Shown in pieces: positions 51,915 to 61,264 of a DNA stretch of 64,000 nt. The stretch covers positions 310,001-374,000 of the forward strand of contig NZ_QFXK01000039.1 in the NCBI RefSeq assembly GCF_003261635.1. The letters run 5' to 3'. The notes beneath the pieces were generated by a model. It was not told where the DNA came from, searched no databases, and saw nothing but the letters and a program-made list of their open reading frames with translations. The DNA comes from Kribbella monticola. Its GTDB lineage: Bacteria; Actinomycetota; Actinomycetes; Propionibacteriales; Kribbellaceae. Positions within the stretch are counted from its first letter, which is position 1, and every line of letters begins with the position of its first letter. The translations under genes were made by a program, and so were the position numbers.

Positions 51915-51953
51915 CCGCTCCGCCCTGACCTGGTGTGACCGTACTCTCACGGC

Positions 51954-53195
51954 ATGGCCGGGCCGAGACGTCTACTGCACAACGGGGACTATCTCCGGTT
52001 GATGAGTGGGCAGAGCATCAGCTCGCTCGGTACGGCGATGAGTTCGTTCGTGTTCACCCTGCTGGGCATGGCGATCACCGGGTCGCCGGTTCAGGCGGGA
52101 CTGGTCGGTACTGCGGCTGCGCTCGGCGGCACGCTGGTCTCGCTGCCGGCGGGAGCTCTGGTCGACCGGCTCAACCGCCGGAAGGTACTCGTCAGCTGTG
52201 GTCTCGTCGGCACCGTGCTCTACGGCTCGGTCGCGGTCGCGGGCTGGCTCGACCGGCTGACGATCGCGCATCTCCTCGTCGTCGCTTTCGGTAGTGGTGC
52301 CGCCAACTCCTTCTTCATGCCGGCCCAGAACGCCGCACTCCGCAAGATCGTCGAACCGGAAGACCTCGGTACTGCGATGGCCGCCAACGAGGGCCGGCAG
52401 CACGTCGCCGGGCTGCTCGGCGCACCGCTGGGTGGAGCGCTCTACTCGGTCAGCCGGGTGCTGCCGATCGCCTTCGACGCCGTGTCCTACCTGTTCATGA
52501 CCGTCATGCTGATGACGATCCGGCGCCGGCTGCCGGCACCCCGGCCCGACGGGGACAAGCACGAGCCGATGCTGCGGGCGATCCGGACCGGGCTCAAGTG
52601 GGTCGTCCGTCAACCGGCCATCCGGGCGATGGCGGCGTCCGCGACGCTGATCAACTTCGCCGCCGGTGGGGCGCTGTTGGTGCTGATCCTCAATCTGCAA
52701 CGCAGAGGTGTGCACGCCTCGACAATCGGCTTGCTGGAGACCGGCATCGGCATCGGCGGCGTCCTGGGTGCGATCGCGGCACCGAGGCTGCTTCGCCGGT
52801 TCCGGACCGGGAGGCTCGGGATCGTGGCGGCCTGGATCATCACGCTGGCGTTCGCCACGACCGCATTCCTCACTCGCCCGGTGATCCTGATCGTTCTGCT
52901 GGCCGGCGCGATCTTTCTGGTCCCCGCCTTCAACTCGGGGCTGTTCGGCTATCAGGTGATGATCACGCCCGATGGCATGCAGGGACGGGCCCAGAGTGCG
53001 ATCGGTTTCCTGGCCAATGCCACGACCCCCCTCGCCCCCGCACTCGGCGGGATCCTGCTGGCCCATGCCGGTGCCCGCGCCGCGCTGCTCGTGTTCAGCG
53101 GGATCATGACGCTGTCGGCCGTCATGCTCACGCTCAGCGGTCCGATCCGTGCGATCCCGCTACTGTCCGAGGCAGCCGCGTCCCAGGCCGGCTGA
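51954..53195 (+). CDS. MFS transporter (EntS/MFS_3-like)
   Basis: 413 aa with about 12 membrane segments. [39 protein letters not shown] is the opening of the MFS_3/enterobactin-exporter group; [15 protein letters not shown] is motif [37 protein letters not shown] is typical of these macrolide/siderophore exporters. It lies 39 nt after the sigma factor on the same strand, with no other linked gene to give a substrate. Confidence 0.88.
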   Translation: MAGPRRLLHNGDYLRLMSGQSISSLGTAMSSFVFTLLGMAITGSPVQAGLVGTAAALGGTLVSLPAGALVDRLNRRKVLVSCGLVGTVLYGSVAVAGWLDRLTIAHLLVVAFGSGAANSFFMPAQNAALRKIVEPEDLGTAMAANEGRQHVAGLLGAPLGGALYSVSRVLPIAFDAVSYLFMTVMLMTIRRRLPAPRPDGDKHEPMLRAIRTGLKWVVRQPAIRAMAASATLINFAAGGALLVLILNLQRRGVHASTIGLLETGIGIGGVLGAIAAPRLLRRFRTGRLGIVAAWIITLAFATTAFLTRPVILIVLLAGAIFLVPAFNSGLFGYQVMITPDGMQGRAQSAIGFLANATTPLAPALGGILLAHAGARAALLVFSGIMTLSAVMLTLSGPIRAIPLLSEAAASQAG

Positions 53196-53283
53196 ACCGG
53201 TCCCGCCGTACGACGAGCCGTCGCGGACGGCGTACGGAGTTCGGGGGCTCCCCTTGCGGCGTTCGGTGTGCTCAGATGGGTCC

Positions 53284-54288
53284 ATGAAGAAGCTCATCAA
53301 CGACCCTGCCGATGTTGTGAGTGAAGCGCTGCTGGGGATGGAGGCCGCGCACCCTGATCGCCTGCGGGTGGATCACCAGAACCGGATCGTCTACCGCAAG
53401 GAAGCGCCGAGAGCCGGGAAGGTCGGGCTGATCTCGGGTGGCGGGTCGGGGCACGAGCCGATGCACGGCGGGTTCGTCGGGCTCGGGATGCTCGATGCCG
53501 CGTGTGCGGGTGAGGTGTTCACCTCGCCGGTACCGGACCAGATGATGGCCGCGACGAAGGCGGTGGACGCGGGCGCCGGCGTACTGCACATCGTGAAGAA
53601 CTACACCGGCGACGTGATGAACTTCGAGATGGCCGCCGAACTGGCCGCCGCCGACGCGGGCACCGAAGTACTGTCCGTGGTCACCAACGACGACGTCGCC
53701 GTCCAGGACAGCCTCTACACGGCCGGTCGGCGCGGTGTCGGCGTGACCGTGCTGCTGGAGAAGATCGTCGGCGCGGCCGCCGAGGAGGGCCGCCCGTTGC
53801 AGGAGGTCGCCGACCTCGCCAGGCGCGTGAACGACAACGGCCGCAGCATGGGTATGGCGCTCACCTCGTGCACGGTGCCGGCCGCGGGCAAGCCCACGTT
53901 CGAGCTGGCCGAGAACGAGATGGAGGTCGGCATCGGCATCCACGGCGAGCCCGGCCGGCAACGGTTGCCGCTGGCATCGGCCAAGGAGGTCGCGGCGATG
54001 CTGGTCGACCCCGTCCTCGGCGATCTGCCTTACAGCAAAGGCGATTCGGTCATCGCGTTCGTGAACGGGATGGGCGGTACGCCGTTGATCGAGCTCTACC
54101 TGATGTACAACGAGGTGCACCAACTGCTGGATCGCGCCGGCATCACGGTCGCCCGCTCACTGGTCGGCAACTACATCACCTCCCTGGAAATGGCCGGCTG
54201 CTCGGTCACCCTCCTCAAGGTGGACGACGAACTGATACGCCTCTGGGACGCCCCAGTGAACACCCCCGGCCTACGCTGGGGCGCGTGA
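53284..54288 (+). CDS. dhaK: dihydroxyacetone kinase subunit DhaK
   Basis: 334 aa. [23 protein letters not shown] is the canonical start. [19 protein letters not shown] (about 47-65) and [13 protein letters not shown] (about 115-127) bind dihydroxyacetone; the substrate-linked His is in [15 protein letters not shown] (about 217-231). Phosphorylates dihydroxyacetone with phosphate passed from DhaM through ADP bound on DhaL. ATG 53284 is supported by family alignment. It is the first of the dhaKLM operon. Confidence 0.95.
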   Translation: MKKLINDPADVVSEALLGMEAAHPDRLRVDHQNRIVYRKEAPRAGKVGLISGGGSGHEPMHGGFVGLGMLDAACAGEVFTSPVPDQMMAATKAVDAGAGVLHIVKNYTGDVMNFEMAAELAAADAGTEVLSVVTNDDVAVQDSLYTAGRRGVGVTVLLEKIVGAAAEEGRPLQEVADLARRVNDNGRSMGMALTSCTVPAAGKPTFELAENEMEVGIGIHGEPGRQRLPLASAKEVAAMLVDPVLGDLPYSKGDSVIAFVNGMGGTPLIELYLMYNEVHQLLDRAGITVARSLVGNYITSLEMAGCSVTLLKVDDELIRLWDAPVNTPGLRWGA

Positions 54289-54290
54289 GC

Positions 54291-54911
54291 ATGGGTGTGG
54301 AGGACTTCGCGAACTGGTTGCGAGATTCGGCTCGGGTGTTGCACGAGAATGCGGGGTATCTGACTGAGCTCGATTCCGCGATCGGGGATGCGGATCATGG
54401 CAGCAACATGGATCGTGGGTTCGCGGCGATCGTTGCCGTGCTCGACGAGACGAGCTTCTCCGCCGTGGACGAGTTGCTGAAGAAGGCCGGGATGACGCTG
54501 GTCAGCAAGGTCGGCGGCGCGAGCGGGCCGTTGTACGGAACGTTCTTCCTCCGCTTCGGGACCGCGCTGGCCGGTGCGGAGATCACGCCGGCCTCGATCG
54601 GCGAGGCGCTGAAGGCCGGCGTCGGCGGGATCCTTGCCCGCGGCAAGGCCGAACTCGGCGACAAGACCATGTACGACGCCTGGGCGCCGGCCCTGGAGGC
54701 GTACGACGCGGCCGTCGCGGGCGGCTCGGATCTCGCTGGGGCACTCGCGGCGGCAGCCGAGGCGGCGGCGAAGGGCCGGGACGCGACGACTCCGCTGGTC
54801 GCCCGGAAGGGCCGCGCGAGTTATCTCGGTGAGCGCAGCGTGGGCCACCAGGATCCCGGCGCGACCAGCACCACCCTGTTGCTGGAGTCGGCCGCTCGCA
54901 CGCTGGCATGA
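54291..54911 (+). CDS. dhaL: dihydroxyacetone kinase subunit DhaL
   Basis: 206 aa ADP-binding subunit. YLTELDSAIGDADHGSNMDRGF has the Asp triad that holds two Mg2+ ions and ADP; GGASGPLYGTFF and ALEAYDAAVAGGSDLAGALAAAAEAAAKGRDAT and SYLGERSVGHQDPGATST follow as in E. coli DhaL. ATG 54291 is used; GTG 54285 would overlap the dhaK stop (GTGA) and is equally possible. Confidence 0.95.
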   Translation: MGVEDFANWLRDSARVLHENAGYLTELDSAIGDADHGSNMDRGFAAIVAVLDETSFSAVDELLKKAGMTLVSKVGGASGPLYGTFFLRFGTALAGAEITPASIGEALKAGVGGILARGKAELGDKTMYDAWAPALEAYDAAVAGGSDLAGALAAAAEAAAKGRDATTPLVARKGRASYLGERSVGHQDPGATSTTLLLESAARTLA

Positions 54912-55017
54912 TGCTCGCTGACATCCGCCGTCCCGGCCCGCGCCTCGCCGAGGGCCTGATCATCCGGAGGGCCGAGGGTCCTGCCCCACGAGCGCTGCGG
55001 CGTTCAGGGGGCGACTG

Positions 55018-57387
55018 GTGATCGGGATCGTGGTGGTCTCGCACAGTCGCGCGTTGGCCGAGGCCGCAGTCGGACTGGCGTCCGAGATGGTTGCCGAGGG
55101 CGACCGTCCGGTGATCGAGATCGCGGCTGGACTGGACGAGACCACCTTCGGGACGGACGCGGCCGCCGTTGCCGAGGCGATCGGCGCGGCGGACAGCACG
55201 GACGGCGTACTGGTGTTACTGGATCTGGGCAGCGCGGTGCTGAGTGCCGAAATGGCCTTGGAATTCGTGGATCCGGAAGTCGCTGAGCGGGTCAAGCTGT
55301 CGAGCGCTCCGCTGGTCGAGGGACTGGTCGCGGCGGTGGTGACGGCTTCGACGGGAGCACCGCTGGACACCGTACTGGAAGAAGCTTCGCGAGGGCTGGC
55401 CGGGAAGCAGGATCATCTCGGGGACGGCCCTGCGGCCACACAGCAAGTGGTTGCTTCTGACAACTTCATTGATATTGCCGTCGGCAACGAACATGGGCTG
55501 CACGCCCGGCCGGCGGCGAAGGTGGTGGGGCTGGCTCGACGGTTCGATGCCAGGGTCAGCTTGACGAACCTGACGACCGGGCGCGGGCCGGTCGACGCGG
55601 GCAGTCTGAGCATGGTCGCGACACTCAACGCGCAACAAGGCCATCGGCTGCGGGTCGGGGCAAGCGGTCCGGAGGCGCAGGAAGCGCTGACTGCGATCAG
55701 CGCCTTGGCTGAGCGCGACTTCGACGATGCACCGGCTGCACAACCATCGGTCGGCACTAGCAACAGCAAGAGCGGGTCGGGCCTGGACGTGGCGATCGGG
55801 CCGGCCATCGTGGCCGATCGGGACGTCGACCTCCGTGGATATCGAGCAGGTGGAAACGAGCAGGAGCGCGCACAGGACGCGCGCCGAGCAGCGGAAGAGC
55901 AACTGCAGACGCTGAGAGAGCGTACGGCGGAGAACGTCGGCGCCGCCGAAGCCGCAATCTTCGATGCCCAGTTGGCGTTGCTGGACGACTCAGTCGTGCT
56001 CGATTCCGTGGCAGAGAACATCGGCAGAGGCGAGAACGCGCCGCAGGCCTGGAAGTCTGCCCTCGACGCACTGGCGTCGACCTTCGAAGGGCTCGACGAC
56101 CCGTATCAGCGCGAGCGCGCGCAGGATGTCCGGAGCGTCCTCGATCGCGTACTACGGGCGCTGGTCGGCGCAGCCGAGCCGGTCACGGCCGACGCGGGTG
56201 TGCTCGTAGTACGGGAGCTGGATGCTGCTACCGCGGCTGCCATCGATGCCGAGCGAATCACCGGGATCGCTGTCCGGGCGGCCGGGACGACCGGGCACGG
56301 CGTGATCGTGGCCCGGTCCCGCGGAATCCCTTTGATCACTGGGATCGGCGAGGTCGACGTACCGTCCGGCACCCTGGTCGGCTTCGACGCGCGCGCCGGG
56401 TCGTTCGTGGTCGAACCGGACGCAAATGTTTTCCGTACTGCGATCCGCGAGCGGACCGCTGAGCGAGAGGCCGCCCTGGCTGAGGCGGAACAGCCCGCGG
56501 TGACCGTGGACGGACAGACGATCCAGGTGTTCGCCAATGTGGGGTCGGTGCAGGACGCGACGGACGCACGTGGTGCCGACGGATCCGGTCTGGTGCGGAC
56601 GGAGGTGCTGTTCGGGGATCGCCGAGTGGCGCCGACCGTCGAGGAGCAGGTCGAGGCGTTCCGGGCGATCGCGGCCGCGTTCGGCGGGAAGCCGATCACG
56701 ATCCGCACCTGGGACATCGGCGGCGACAAGCCGTTACCGTTCCTTGCCCAGGGCAAGGAAGCGAATCCGTTCCTGGGCGAGCGCGGGATCCGGGTGTTCC
56801 GGCGGCGTCCCGAACTCCTGCGCGACCAGCTCAAGGCGATCTGTCAGGTGGCGCTCGAAACGCCGGTCCAACTGATGTTCCCGATGGTGACGACCGCCGA
56901 GGAAGTCGCCTGGGCGCTGGCCGAACTGGCCGACATCGGCTCGTCCGGCTGGGGCGTGAAGGTCGGCATCATGGTCGAGGTCCCGGCCGCCGCGCTGCGC
57001 ATCTCGTCGCTGGCCGAGGGCCTGGATTTCGTCAGCATCGGCACCAACGACCTCACGCAGTACACAACCGCCGCCGATCGCGGCAACAGCGCCGTCGCTC
57101 CGCTGGCCGACGGGCTCGACCCGGCTGTGCTCCAACTCATCGACCGGGTCGTGCGAGAGGTGCCCACCGGCGTCGAGGTGGCGGTCTGTGGCGACCTGGC
57201 GAGCGATCCGGATGCTGCGGTTCTCCTTGCAGGGTTGGGAATCCGGGAGCTCAGCGCCGTCGGCCCACAGGTCCCGGTGATCAAGTCCCGCCTGCGCCGG
57301 ACCGACCTCACCGAGGCCGCGAAGACCGCAGCGCAGGCGCTCACCCTCCCCAGCGCCACCGCAGTCCGCGAACTCCTCGCCGAATAG
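55018..57387 (+). CDS. dhaM: DhaM-HPr-enzyme I multidomain phosphotransferase
   Basis: 789 aa fusion. Residues 1 to about 130 are DhaM/EIIA-Man (MIGIVVVSHSRALAEA with phospho-His 9). About 148-235 is HPr (VGNEHGLHARPAAKV with active His). About 245-789 is enzyme I: phospho-His in AGTTGHGVIVARSRGIP (the usual TSH is TGH), PEP-binding IRTWDIGGDKPLPF, IGTNDLTQYT, and Cys/Asp in VAVCGDLASDP. PEP phosphate thus reaches DhaL within one chain. GTG 55018 has AGGGGG upstream. The gap from dhaL is 106 nt. Confidence 0.95.
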   Translation: MIGIVVVSHSRALAEAAVGLASEMVAEGDRPVIEIAAGLDETTFGTDAAAVAEAIGAADSTDGVLVLLDLGSAVLSAEMALEFVDPEVAERVKLSSAPLVEGLVAAVVTASTGAPLDTVLEEASRGLAGKQDHLGDGPAATQQVVASDNFIDIAVGNEHGLHARPAAKVVGLARRFDARVSLTNLTTGRGPVDAGSLSMVATLNAQQGHRLRVGASGPEAQEALTAISALAERDFDDAPAAQPSVGTSNSKSGSGLDVAIGPAIVADRDVDLRGYRAGGNEQERAQDARRAAEEQLQTLRERTAENVGAAEAAIFDAQLALLDDSVVLDSVAENIGRGENAPQAWKSALDALASTFEGLDDPYQRERAQDVRSVLDRVLRALVGAAEPVTADAGVLVVRELDAATAAAIDAERITGIAVRAAGTTGHGVIVARSRGIPLITGIGEVDVPSGTLVGFDARAGSFVVEPDANVFRTAIRERTAEREAALAEAEQPAVTVDGQTIQVFANVGSVQDATDARGADGSGLVRTEVLFGDRRVAPTVEEQVEAFRAIAAAFGGKPITIRTWDIGGDKPLPFLAQGKEANPFLGERGIRVFRRRPELLRDQLKAICQVALETPVQLMFPMVTTAEEVAWALAELADIGSSGWGVKVGIMVEVPAAALRISSLAEGLDFVSIGTNDLTQYTTAADRGNSAVAPLADGLDPAVLQLIDRVVREVPTGVEVAVCGDLASDPDAAVLLAGLGIRELSAVGPQVPVIKSRLRRTDLTEAAKTAAQALTLPSATAVRELLAE

Positions 57388-57393
57388 GCGGAT

Positions 57394-57437
57394 CTGGGGA
57401 GCCCTACCCACCGCCCCGGGTATGCGGCGCTCCCCAG
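57394..57437. terminator. hairpin between convergent dhaM and cupin genes
   Basis: CTGGGGAGC (57394-57402) and GCTCCCCAG (57429-57437) are perfect inverted repeats 7 nt after the dhaM stop. It lacks a T tract and is followed by a G-run block. Confidence 0.6.
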
Positions 57438-57448
57438 TCCAGGTCGGC

Positions 57449-57479
57449 GGGGGGAGGGAGGGGGCAGGGGGGAGGCGGG
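57449..57479 (+). other. G-quadruplex-forming G-run block
   Basis: Runs of 6, 3, 5 and 6 G separated by 1-2 nt (57449-57472), plus further G2/G3 runs to 57479, meet the G3+N1-7 four-tract rule with very short loops. It ends 2 nt before the cupin gene stop. Confidence 0.7.
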
Positions 57480-57480
57480 C

Positions 57481-58128
57481 TTAGGTGGAGTAGTAGCGGA
57501 GTTCCACGAGGTTGAAGCCCGGGGCCTGGCTCGTCTTGGTCGGCAGCGTGTGGGATTCGCCCGGGTTGAGGTACGTGACAGTGGGCGAATCCAGATCGAG
57601 GTCCACCACGAGAGCCGGGTAGGCGCCGGTGCGCCAGGTGAGGCTTTCGCCGGCGCCGGGGGTGACGTGCTGGACCCGGACGTCCGCCTCGTCGACGACG
57701 GTCTTCGCCGAAATCTCGCCGGCTTCGGTGAAGCCGCTCTCCTGGGCGACGCCGGGCGCGACGTCGTACGGCGTACCACTGGCCTCTTCGCCGAGGTCGA
57801 GCAGTTCGACGAGCCGGTTGAGGTACGGCGAGTCGCCGTCGTTCGTGAGCATGTGAACCGGGGACACCGGGCGATAGACCGAGCCGCCGATGGTCTCACT
57901 GAGCTGCCGGGCGGGACTGCCGTCGAGCCAGTCCATGTGGCAGGGCGACGTGGCGAGGCAGAGTACGACGTACGGGTTGTGGTGCAGGTGCCACGCCTGT
58001 GCCTCGCCGGGCCCGAGCGAGACCTCCCAGACACGGACACGGGAGTTCTCCAGCAGGGCCCGGGTGCCGATCTCCCCCAGCACGACCTCGGTGCCGTCGG
58101 GTGCCTGGACGGTGGTGCCTGCGGTCAT
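57481..58128 (-). CDS. cupin-fold protein
   Basis: 215 aa with two cupin barrels. The first (about 20-75) has RVWEVSLGPGEAQAWHLHHNPYVVLCLA with the metal-binding H-x-H; the second (about 140-210) has VRVQHVTPGAGESLTWRTGAYPALVVDLDLDS without clear histidines. It is probably a small-molecule-binding or dioxygenase-like protein of unknown substrate. The ATG overlaps the acetyltransferase stop (ATGA), so the two are co-expressed. Confidence 0.75.
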   Translation of the reverse strand: MTAGTTVQAPDGTEVVLGEIGTRALLENSRVRVWEVSLGPGEAQAWHLHHNPYVVLCLATSPCHMDWLDGSPARQLSETIGGSVYRPVSPVHMLTNDGDSPYLNRLVELLDLGEEASGTPYDVAPGVAQESGFTEAGEISAKTVVDEADVRVQHVTPGAGESLTWRTGAYPALVVDLDLDSPTVTYLNPGESHTLPTKTSQAPGFNLVELRYYST

Positions 58129-58676
58129 CGTGCGTCTCCGATCTGATCGACTGAACGTTCCATCGCGACACCACCGAGGACAACGCCGTCCGGCATGGTC
58201 AGCTCGGCGGCCTCGACCTCGGTGAAACCGAAAGACTTGTACAGCGGTACGCCGGGAAGCGTGGCCATCAACGCGAGCCGGGTGAAACCCTCGGCGCGGG
58301 CGGCGTCCACGCACGAGGTGAGGATCGCCCGGCCGAGTCCACGCCGGGTCCAGTCGGAGCGGACGAACATCGCCCGGATCCGGGCCGGCTCGGTCGCCGG
58401 GTCGAGCAGCCGCTCGTCGGCACCCGCGGTGGAGCCGTTGAAGAGTTTGTTGCGCCGGCTCCAGCCACCGCACGCGACGATCTCGCCGTCGGCCTCGTGC
58501 ACGTAGTACGTGCCGTCCTCGATCAGCGCGAGATCGAGGACCGCGACGTGGGCGATGGCGCTGGCGACCTGGCGGGCGTCGTAGTACGCACCGAACAGCT
58601 CGGCCACCGAGGCGCGCATCAGTTCTGCGACGGCGGGTGCGTCGGCCGGCTCGGCAAGACGTTGTGCGGCGATCAC
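58125..58676 (-). CDS. GNAT-family N-acetyltransferase
   Basis: 183 aa. The acetyl-CoA motif A is IRAMFVRSDWTRRGLGRAILTSCVDAARAEGF (about 98-130), followed by ALMATLPGVPLYKSFGFTEVE (motif B). N-terminal residues 1-95 form the substrate part. GTG 58676 is the only suitable start. Substrate unknown; the cupin partner gives no decisive hint. Confidence 0.88.
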   Translation of the reverse strand: MIAAQRLAEPADAPAVAELMRASVAELFGAYYDARQVASAIAHVAVLDLALIEDGTYYVHEADGEIVACGGWSRRNKLFNGSTAGADERLLDPATEPARIRAMFVRSDWTRRGLGRAILTSCVDAARAEGFTRLALMATLPGVPLYKSFGFTEVEAAELTMPDGVVLGGVAMERSVDQIGDAR

Positions 58677-58783
58677 CCGGCCAGGCTATTTCAGCCCCGA
58701 TCCACGCCCACGAGCAGGCCCTGAGCGGCAGGGACCTCGGGTGGGGTGAAATGAGCGGCGCGGGTGGCGGACATGTGGAGGGT

Positions 58784-59371
58784 ATGACCGAGATTTCGAC
58801 CAGGGCCCGGCCGGGGCCGGTTAGTGAGGCGGGCGTGCGGCACGAACCCAGGGCGAGGTTCGAGCAGTTCTTCGCGGCCAACCGCGAGGCGGTGCTCGGC
58901 TACCTGCTCCGCCGGACGGCGAACCGGCACGACGCCGCCGACCTGCTCGCTGACACCTTCCTGGTCGCCTGGCGGCGGCTCGACGACGTACCGCCCGGCG
59001 ACCAGACCAGACCATGGCTGTACGGCGTGGCGCGGCGAGCGCTGGCCAACCATCGCCGAGGCGAAGGCCGCCGGCACGCCCTGGCGGACCGGCTCCGCAG
59101 CGAACTGACCGAGCAGCTCGAGCCGCAACCGATGGCGGACAACAGTCCAGCGGCCATCGCCTTCCGCGCGCTGTCCGAGCAGGACCAGGAGCTGCTGTCG
59201 CTGGTCGCCTGGGAAGAACTCGACACCGCGCAGATCGCGACTGCGCTCGGCATCACGCGCAACGCCGTACGGATCAGGCTGCATCGGGCGAGGAAGCGGT
59301 TCGCCAGGTCGCTGACCGCTGCTCGGCCCCGGACCGTCCTCAGAGAAGAGGCTTCGCATGAAGACGCATGA
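58784..59371 (+). CDS. sigma-70 family (ECF-like) RNA polymerase sigma factor
   Basis: 195 aa. Region 2 at about 27-85 (QFFAANREAVLGYLLRRTANRHDAADLLADTFLVAWRRLDDVPPGDQTRPWLYGVARRALANHRRGE); region 4 at about 120-170 (LSEQDQELLSLVAWEELDTAQIATALGITRNAVRIRLHRARKRF). ATG 58784 is close to GGAGGG; ATG 58751 is an alternative giving 206 aa. It overlaps the next gene by 14 nt, a typical sigma/anti-sigma arrangement. Confidence 0.9.
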   Translation: MTEISTRARPGPVSEAGVRHEPRARFEQFFAANREAVLGYLLRRTANRHDAADLLADTFLVAWRRLDDVPPGDQTRPWLYGVARRALANHRRGEGRRHALADRLRSELTEQLEPQPMADNSPAAIAFRALSEQDQELLSLVAWEELDTAQIATALGITRNAVRIRLHRARKRFARSLTAARPRTVLREEASHEDA

Positions 59372-60206
59372 CCTCGACGCCGTGACCCGCGGCCTCGGCC
59401 CTTCCCCCAGCACGCAGATCACCGAGTCCGCGTGGACCGAGCTGTCGGACGGCATCACCGCAACGATGCAGGACGCGCCGGCCCCAGTACGCCGTACGCC
59501 GGCTCGCCCCCGTCTCCTGCTCGCGGCCGCCGGCCTGCTGCTCATCGGCGGAGTGGTCGCCGCGACGGTGGCGAACCGTCTCGGCCAGGATCTCCCGCAG
59601 GCGCTGTCCGTCGCCGACCGCGGTACGTCGCTGACCGTCCGGGTCGTCGATCAGGACGCCGACCCCAAGGCGTACAACCAGCAGTTCAAGAAGCTCGGGC
59701 TCGACATCAAGGTGCGGATGGTCGGCGTCTCCCCGTCCAACGTCGGCAACTATGCGACGTTCCTCTACAACACCGGCAGTGACGGCAGCGAGCTGCACCT
59801 GCTCAAGCCTGGCGAGAACTGCCCGGCGACCCTGAACGCGAGCGATCCGGGCTGCCAGTACGGCGTCGAGGTGAGCAAGTCGTTCAAGGGCCATGCCGAG
59901 ATCGAGTTCGGCCGGGCTGCGAAGCCCGGTGAGATCTACCGGGCCTCACCGGCCGAGGCCAACGCTCCTGGCGAGGAGCTGGCGGGTGTGTCGTACCGCA
60001 ACCAGCGAGTGGCCGACGTACAAAAGCTGCTCGCCACGCACGGCCTGTCCGTCGAGTCGTACTTCAATTCGAAGACCGAGCTGGTCAACGGCGTCAACAC
60101 TGCCAAGGAGGTCGACCCGGTGCCGGCCGACTGGTACGTCCACAGCATCCAGCCGCATTCGCCGGGCAAGGTGATGCTCTGGATCGGCCCGGAGCCGGAG
60201 AAGTAG
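59358..60206 (+). CDS. single-span membrane protein, probable sigma partner
   Basis: 282 aa. The cytosolic part (1 to about 48) is short, with no zinc HxxxCxxC motif, so it is not a classical ZAS anti-sigma. The membrane segment is LLLAAAGLLLIGGVVAATVA (about 52-71). The extracytoplasmic domain (about 75-282) has VRVVDQDADPKAYNQQFKKLGLDIKVRMVGVSP and a pair of Cys (ENCPATLNASDPGCQYG) that may form a disulfide. Overlap with the sigma gene argues for a regulatory role. Confidence 0.7.
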   Translation: MKTHDLDAVTRGLGPSPSTQITESAWTELSDGITATMQDAPAPVRRTPARPRLLLAAAGLLLIGGVVAATVANRLGQDLPQALSVADRGTSLTVRVVDQDADPKAYNQQFKKLGLDIKVRMVGVSPSNVGNYATFLYNTGSDGSELHLLKPGENCPATLNASDPGCQYGVEVSKSFKGHAEIEFGRAAKPGEIYRASPAEANAPGEELAGVSYRNQRVADVQKLLATHGLSVESYFNSKTELVNGVNTAKEVDPVPADWYVHSIQPHSPGKVMLWIGPEPEK

Positions 60207-60210
60207 CGGG

Positions 60211-60708
60211 TCAGCGGCGGCGGTCGGGGGCGCTGCGGGCCCGGGTGCCGTTGCGGGCCCAGCGCCAGGTGGCGAGGACCCAGACGGTGGACGGGATGCC
60301 GAAGATCGCGGCCGCCACCTCACGGCCGAAGAGCAGGAAGACCAGTCCGGCCAGCATGAACGGGAGCGCAAGCCAGACCGTGGCGATGAAGGCGGCCCAG
60401 CGCCAGCGGCCGGGTTTGCGTGGCTCGCGCAGGTACAGCTGCGGGACCGGCAGTCCTTCGAAGACAGCCACCAGGTCGCCATGGGTGACGGCCATGTGCA
60501 GCAGGTCGAGCCGCTGGTCCAGTTCGCGGACGTCGAGCCGGCCGACCGCGAACTGCTCGGCCAGATCGTCCGAGCAGATCCGGCGCTCCTGATCGGTCAG
60601 CCGGACCGCCTGCACCTTCCGGCGCGCCGCCGCCTCCCGGGCCTCCCGCCCGGCCGCAGCCGCCATCCCGGTCAGATTCACCAGATTCGGCTTCGCCTTC
60701 TCGGCCAT
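60211..60708 (-). CDS. DUF1707 domain membrane protein
   Basis: 165 aa. The SHOCT-like DUF1707 domain at about 35-85 (VRLTDQERRICSDDLAEQFAVGRLDVRELDQRLDLLHMAVTHGDLVAVF) is followed by two hydrophobic segments (AAFIATVWLALPFMLAGLVFLLF and AAIFGIPSTVWVLATW). Such proteins are common in actinomycetes and lack known activity. It is convergent with the sigma-partner gene, 4 nt apart. Confidence 0.85.
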   Translation of the reverse strand: MAEKAKPNLVNLTGMAAAAGREAREAAARRKVQAVRLTDQERRICSDDLAEQFAVGRLDVRELDQRLDLLHMAVTHGDLVAVFEGLPVPQLYLREPRKPGRWRWAAFIATVWLALPFMLAGLVFLLFGREVAAAIFGIPSTVWVLATWRWARNGTRARSAPDRRR

Positions 60709-60759
60709 CCACTCTCCCCACTCGCCTCCCTTCGAGTGTGCCAGACGCCTGGTCGACGC

Positions 60760-61260
60760 TCAGCCGGTCAGCCGCTCGCGGAGACGGTCCAGCTGCTCGA
60801 AGGTGAGGCCGCTCGCGGTGAGGTAGCCGGCGACATCGGTGGAGCCGAGGAACGCCACCATCGCCAGACACGCGTCCGCGCAGTACAGGTCGAGGGCGCC
60901 TTCGTTCAGCGGCTCCGGTGCGGTCTCGTTGGCCGCGCGGAGGTCGAGTTCGTAATCGTCCAGGATGTCCGCGACCGGCGTACCCGCGAGGGTCTGCAGC
61001 ATCGCGGCGATCATCGAGGTGCGGTCCCCGAAGACCAGTACCTCGCCGGGCTCAGCATCCGCGATCCGCGCGAAGACCGACGTGACCGGACCGGGCGAGC
61101 GCCGCAGCGCCTCCCCGTAGTACGCCGGTCCATCGGATCCCTCGTCGGGCGCCTCGACCCCGGTGACTCCGGCAGCGATCAACTGCTCCCGTACTGCGTC
61201 ACTCGGCGGCCCAGATCGGTAGACCTGGCCGCCGAGCTGACGTGCACCTTCCCAATCCAC
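60760..61260 (-). CDS. degenerate tyrosine-phosphatase-like (Y_phosphatase3) protein
   Basis: 166 aa. The order 'VTSVFARIADAEPGEVLVFGDRTSMIAAMLQTLAGTPVADILDDYELD' parallels the PF13350 phosphatase core, in which HCxxGKDRTG precedes the helix and DY segment. Here only GDRTS remains and the catalytic Cys is absent, so it is probably inactive or regulatory. GTG 61260 is chosen, 4 nt after the purL stop; the frame is open further up inside purL. Length is below the usual 240 aa, the N-terminal part of the fold being short. Confidence 0.5.
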   Translation of the reverse strand: MDWEGARQLGGQVYRSGPPSDAVREQLIAAGVTGVEAPDEGSDGPAYYGEALRRSPGPVTSVFARIADAEPGEVLVFGDRTSMIAAMLQTLAGTPVADILDDYELDLRAANETAPEPLNEGALDLYCADACLAMVAFLGSTDVAGYLTASGLTFEQLDRLRERLTG

Positions 61261-61264
61261 TCGA

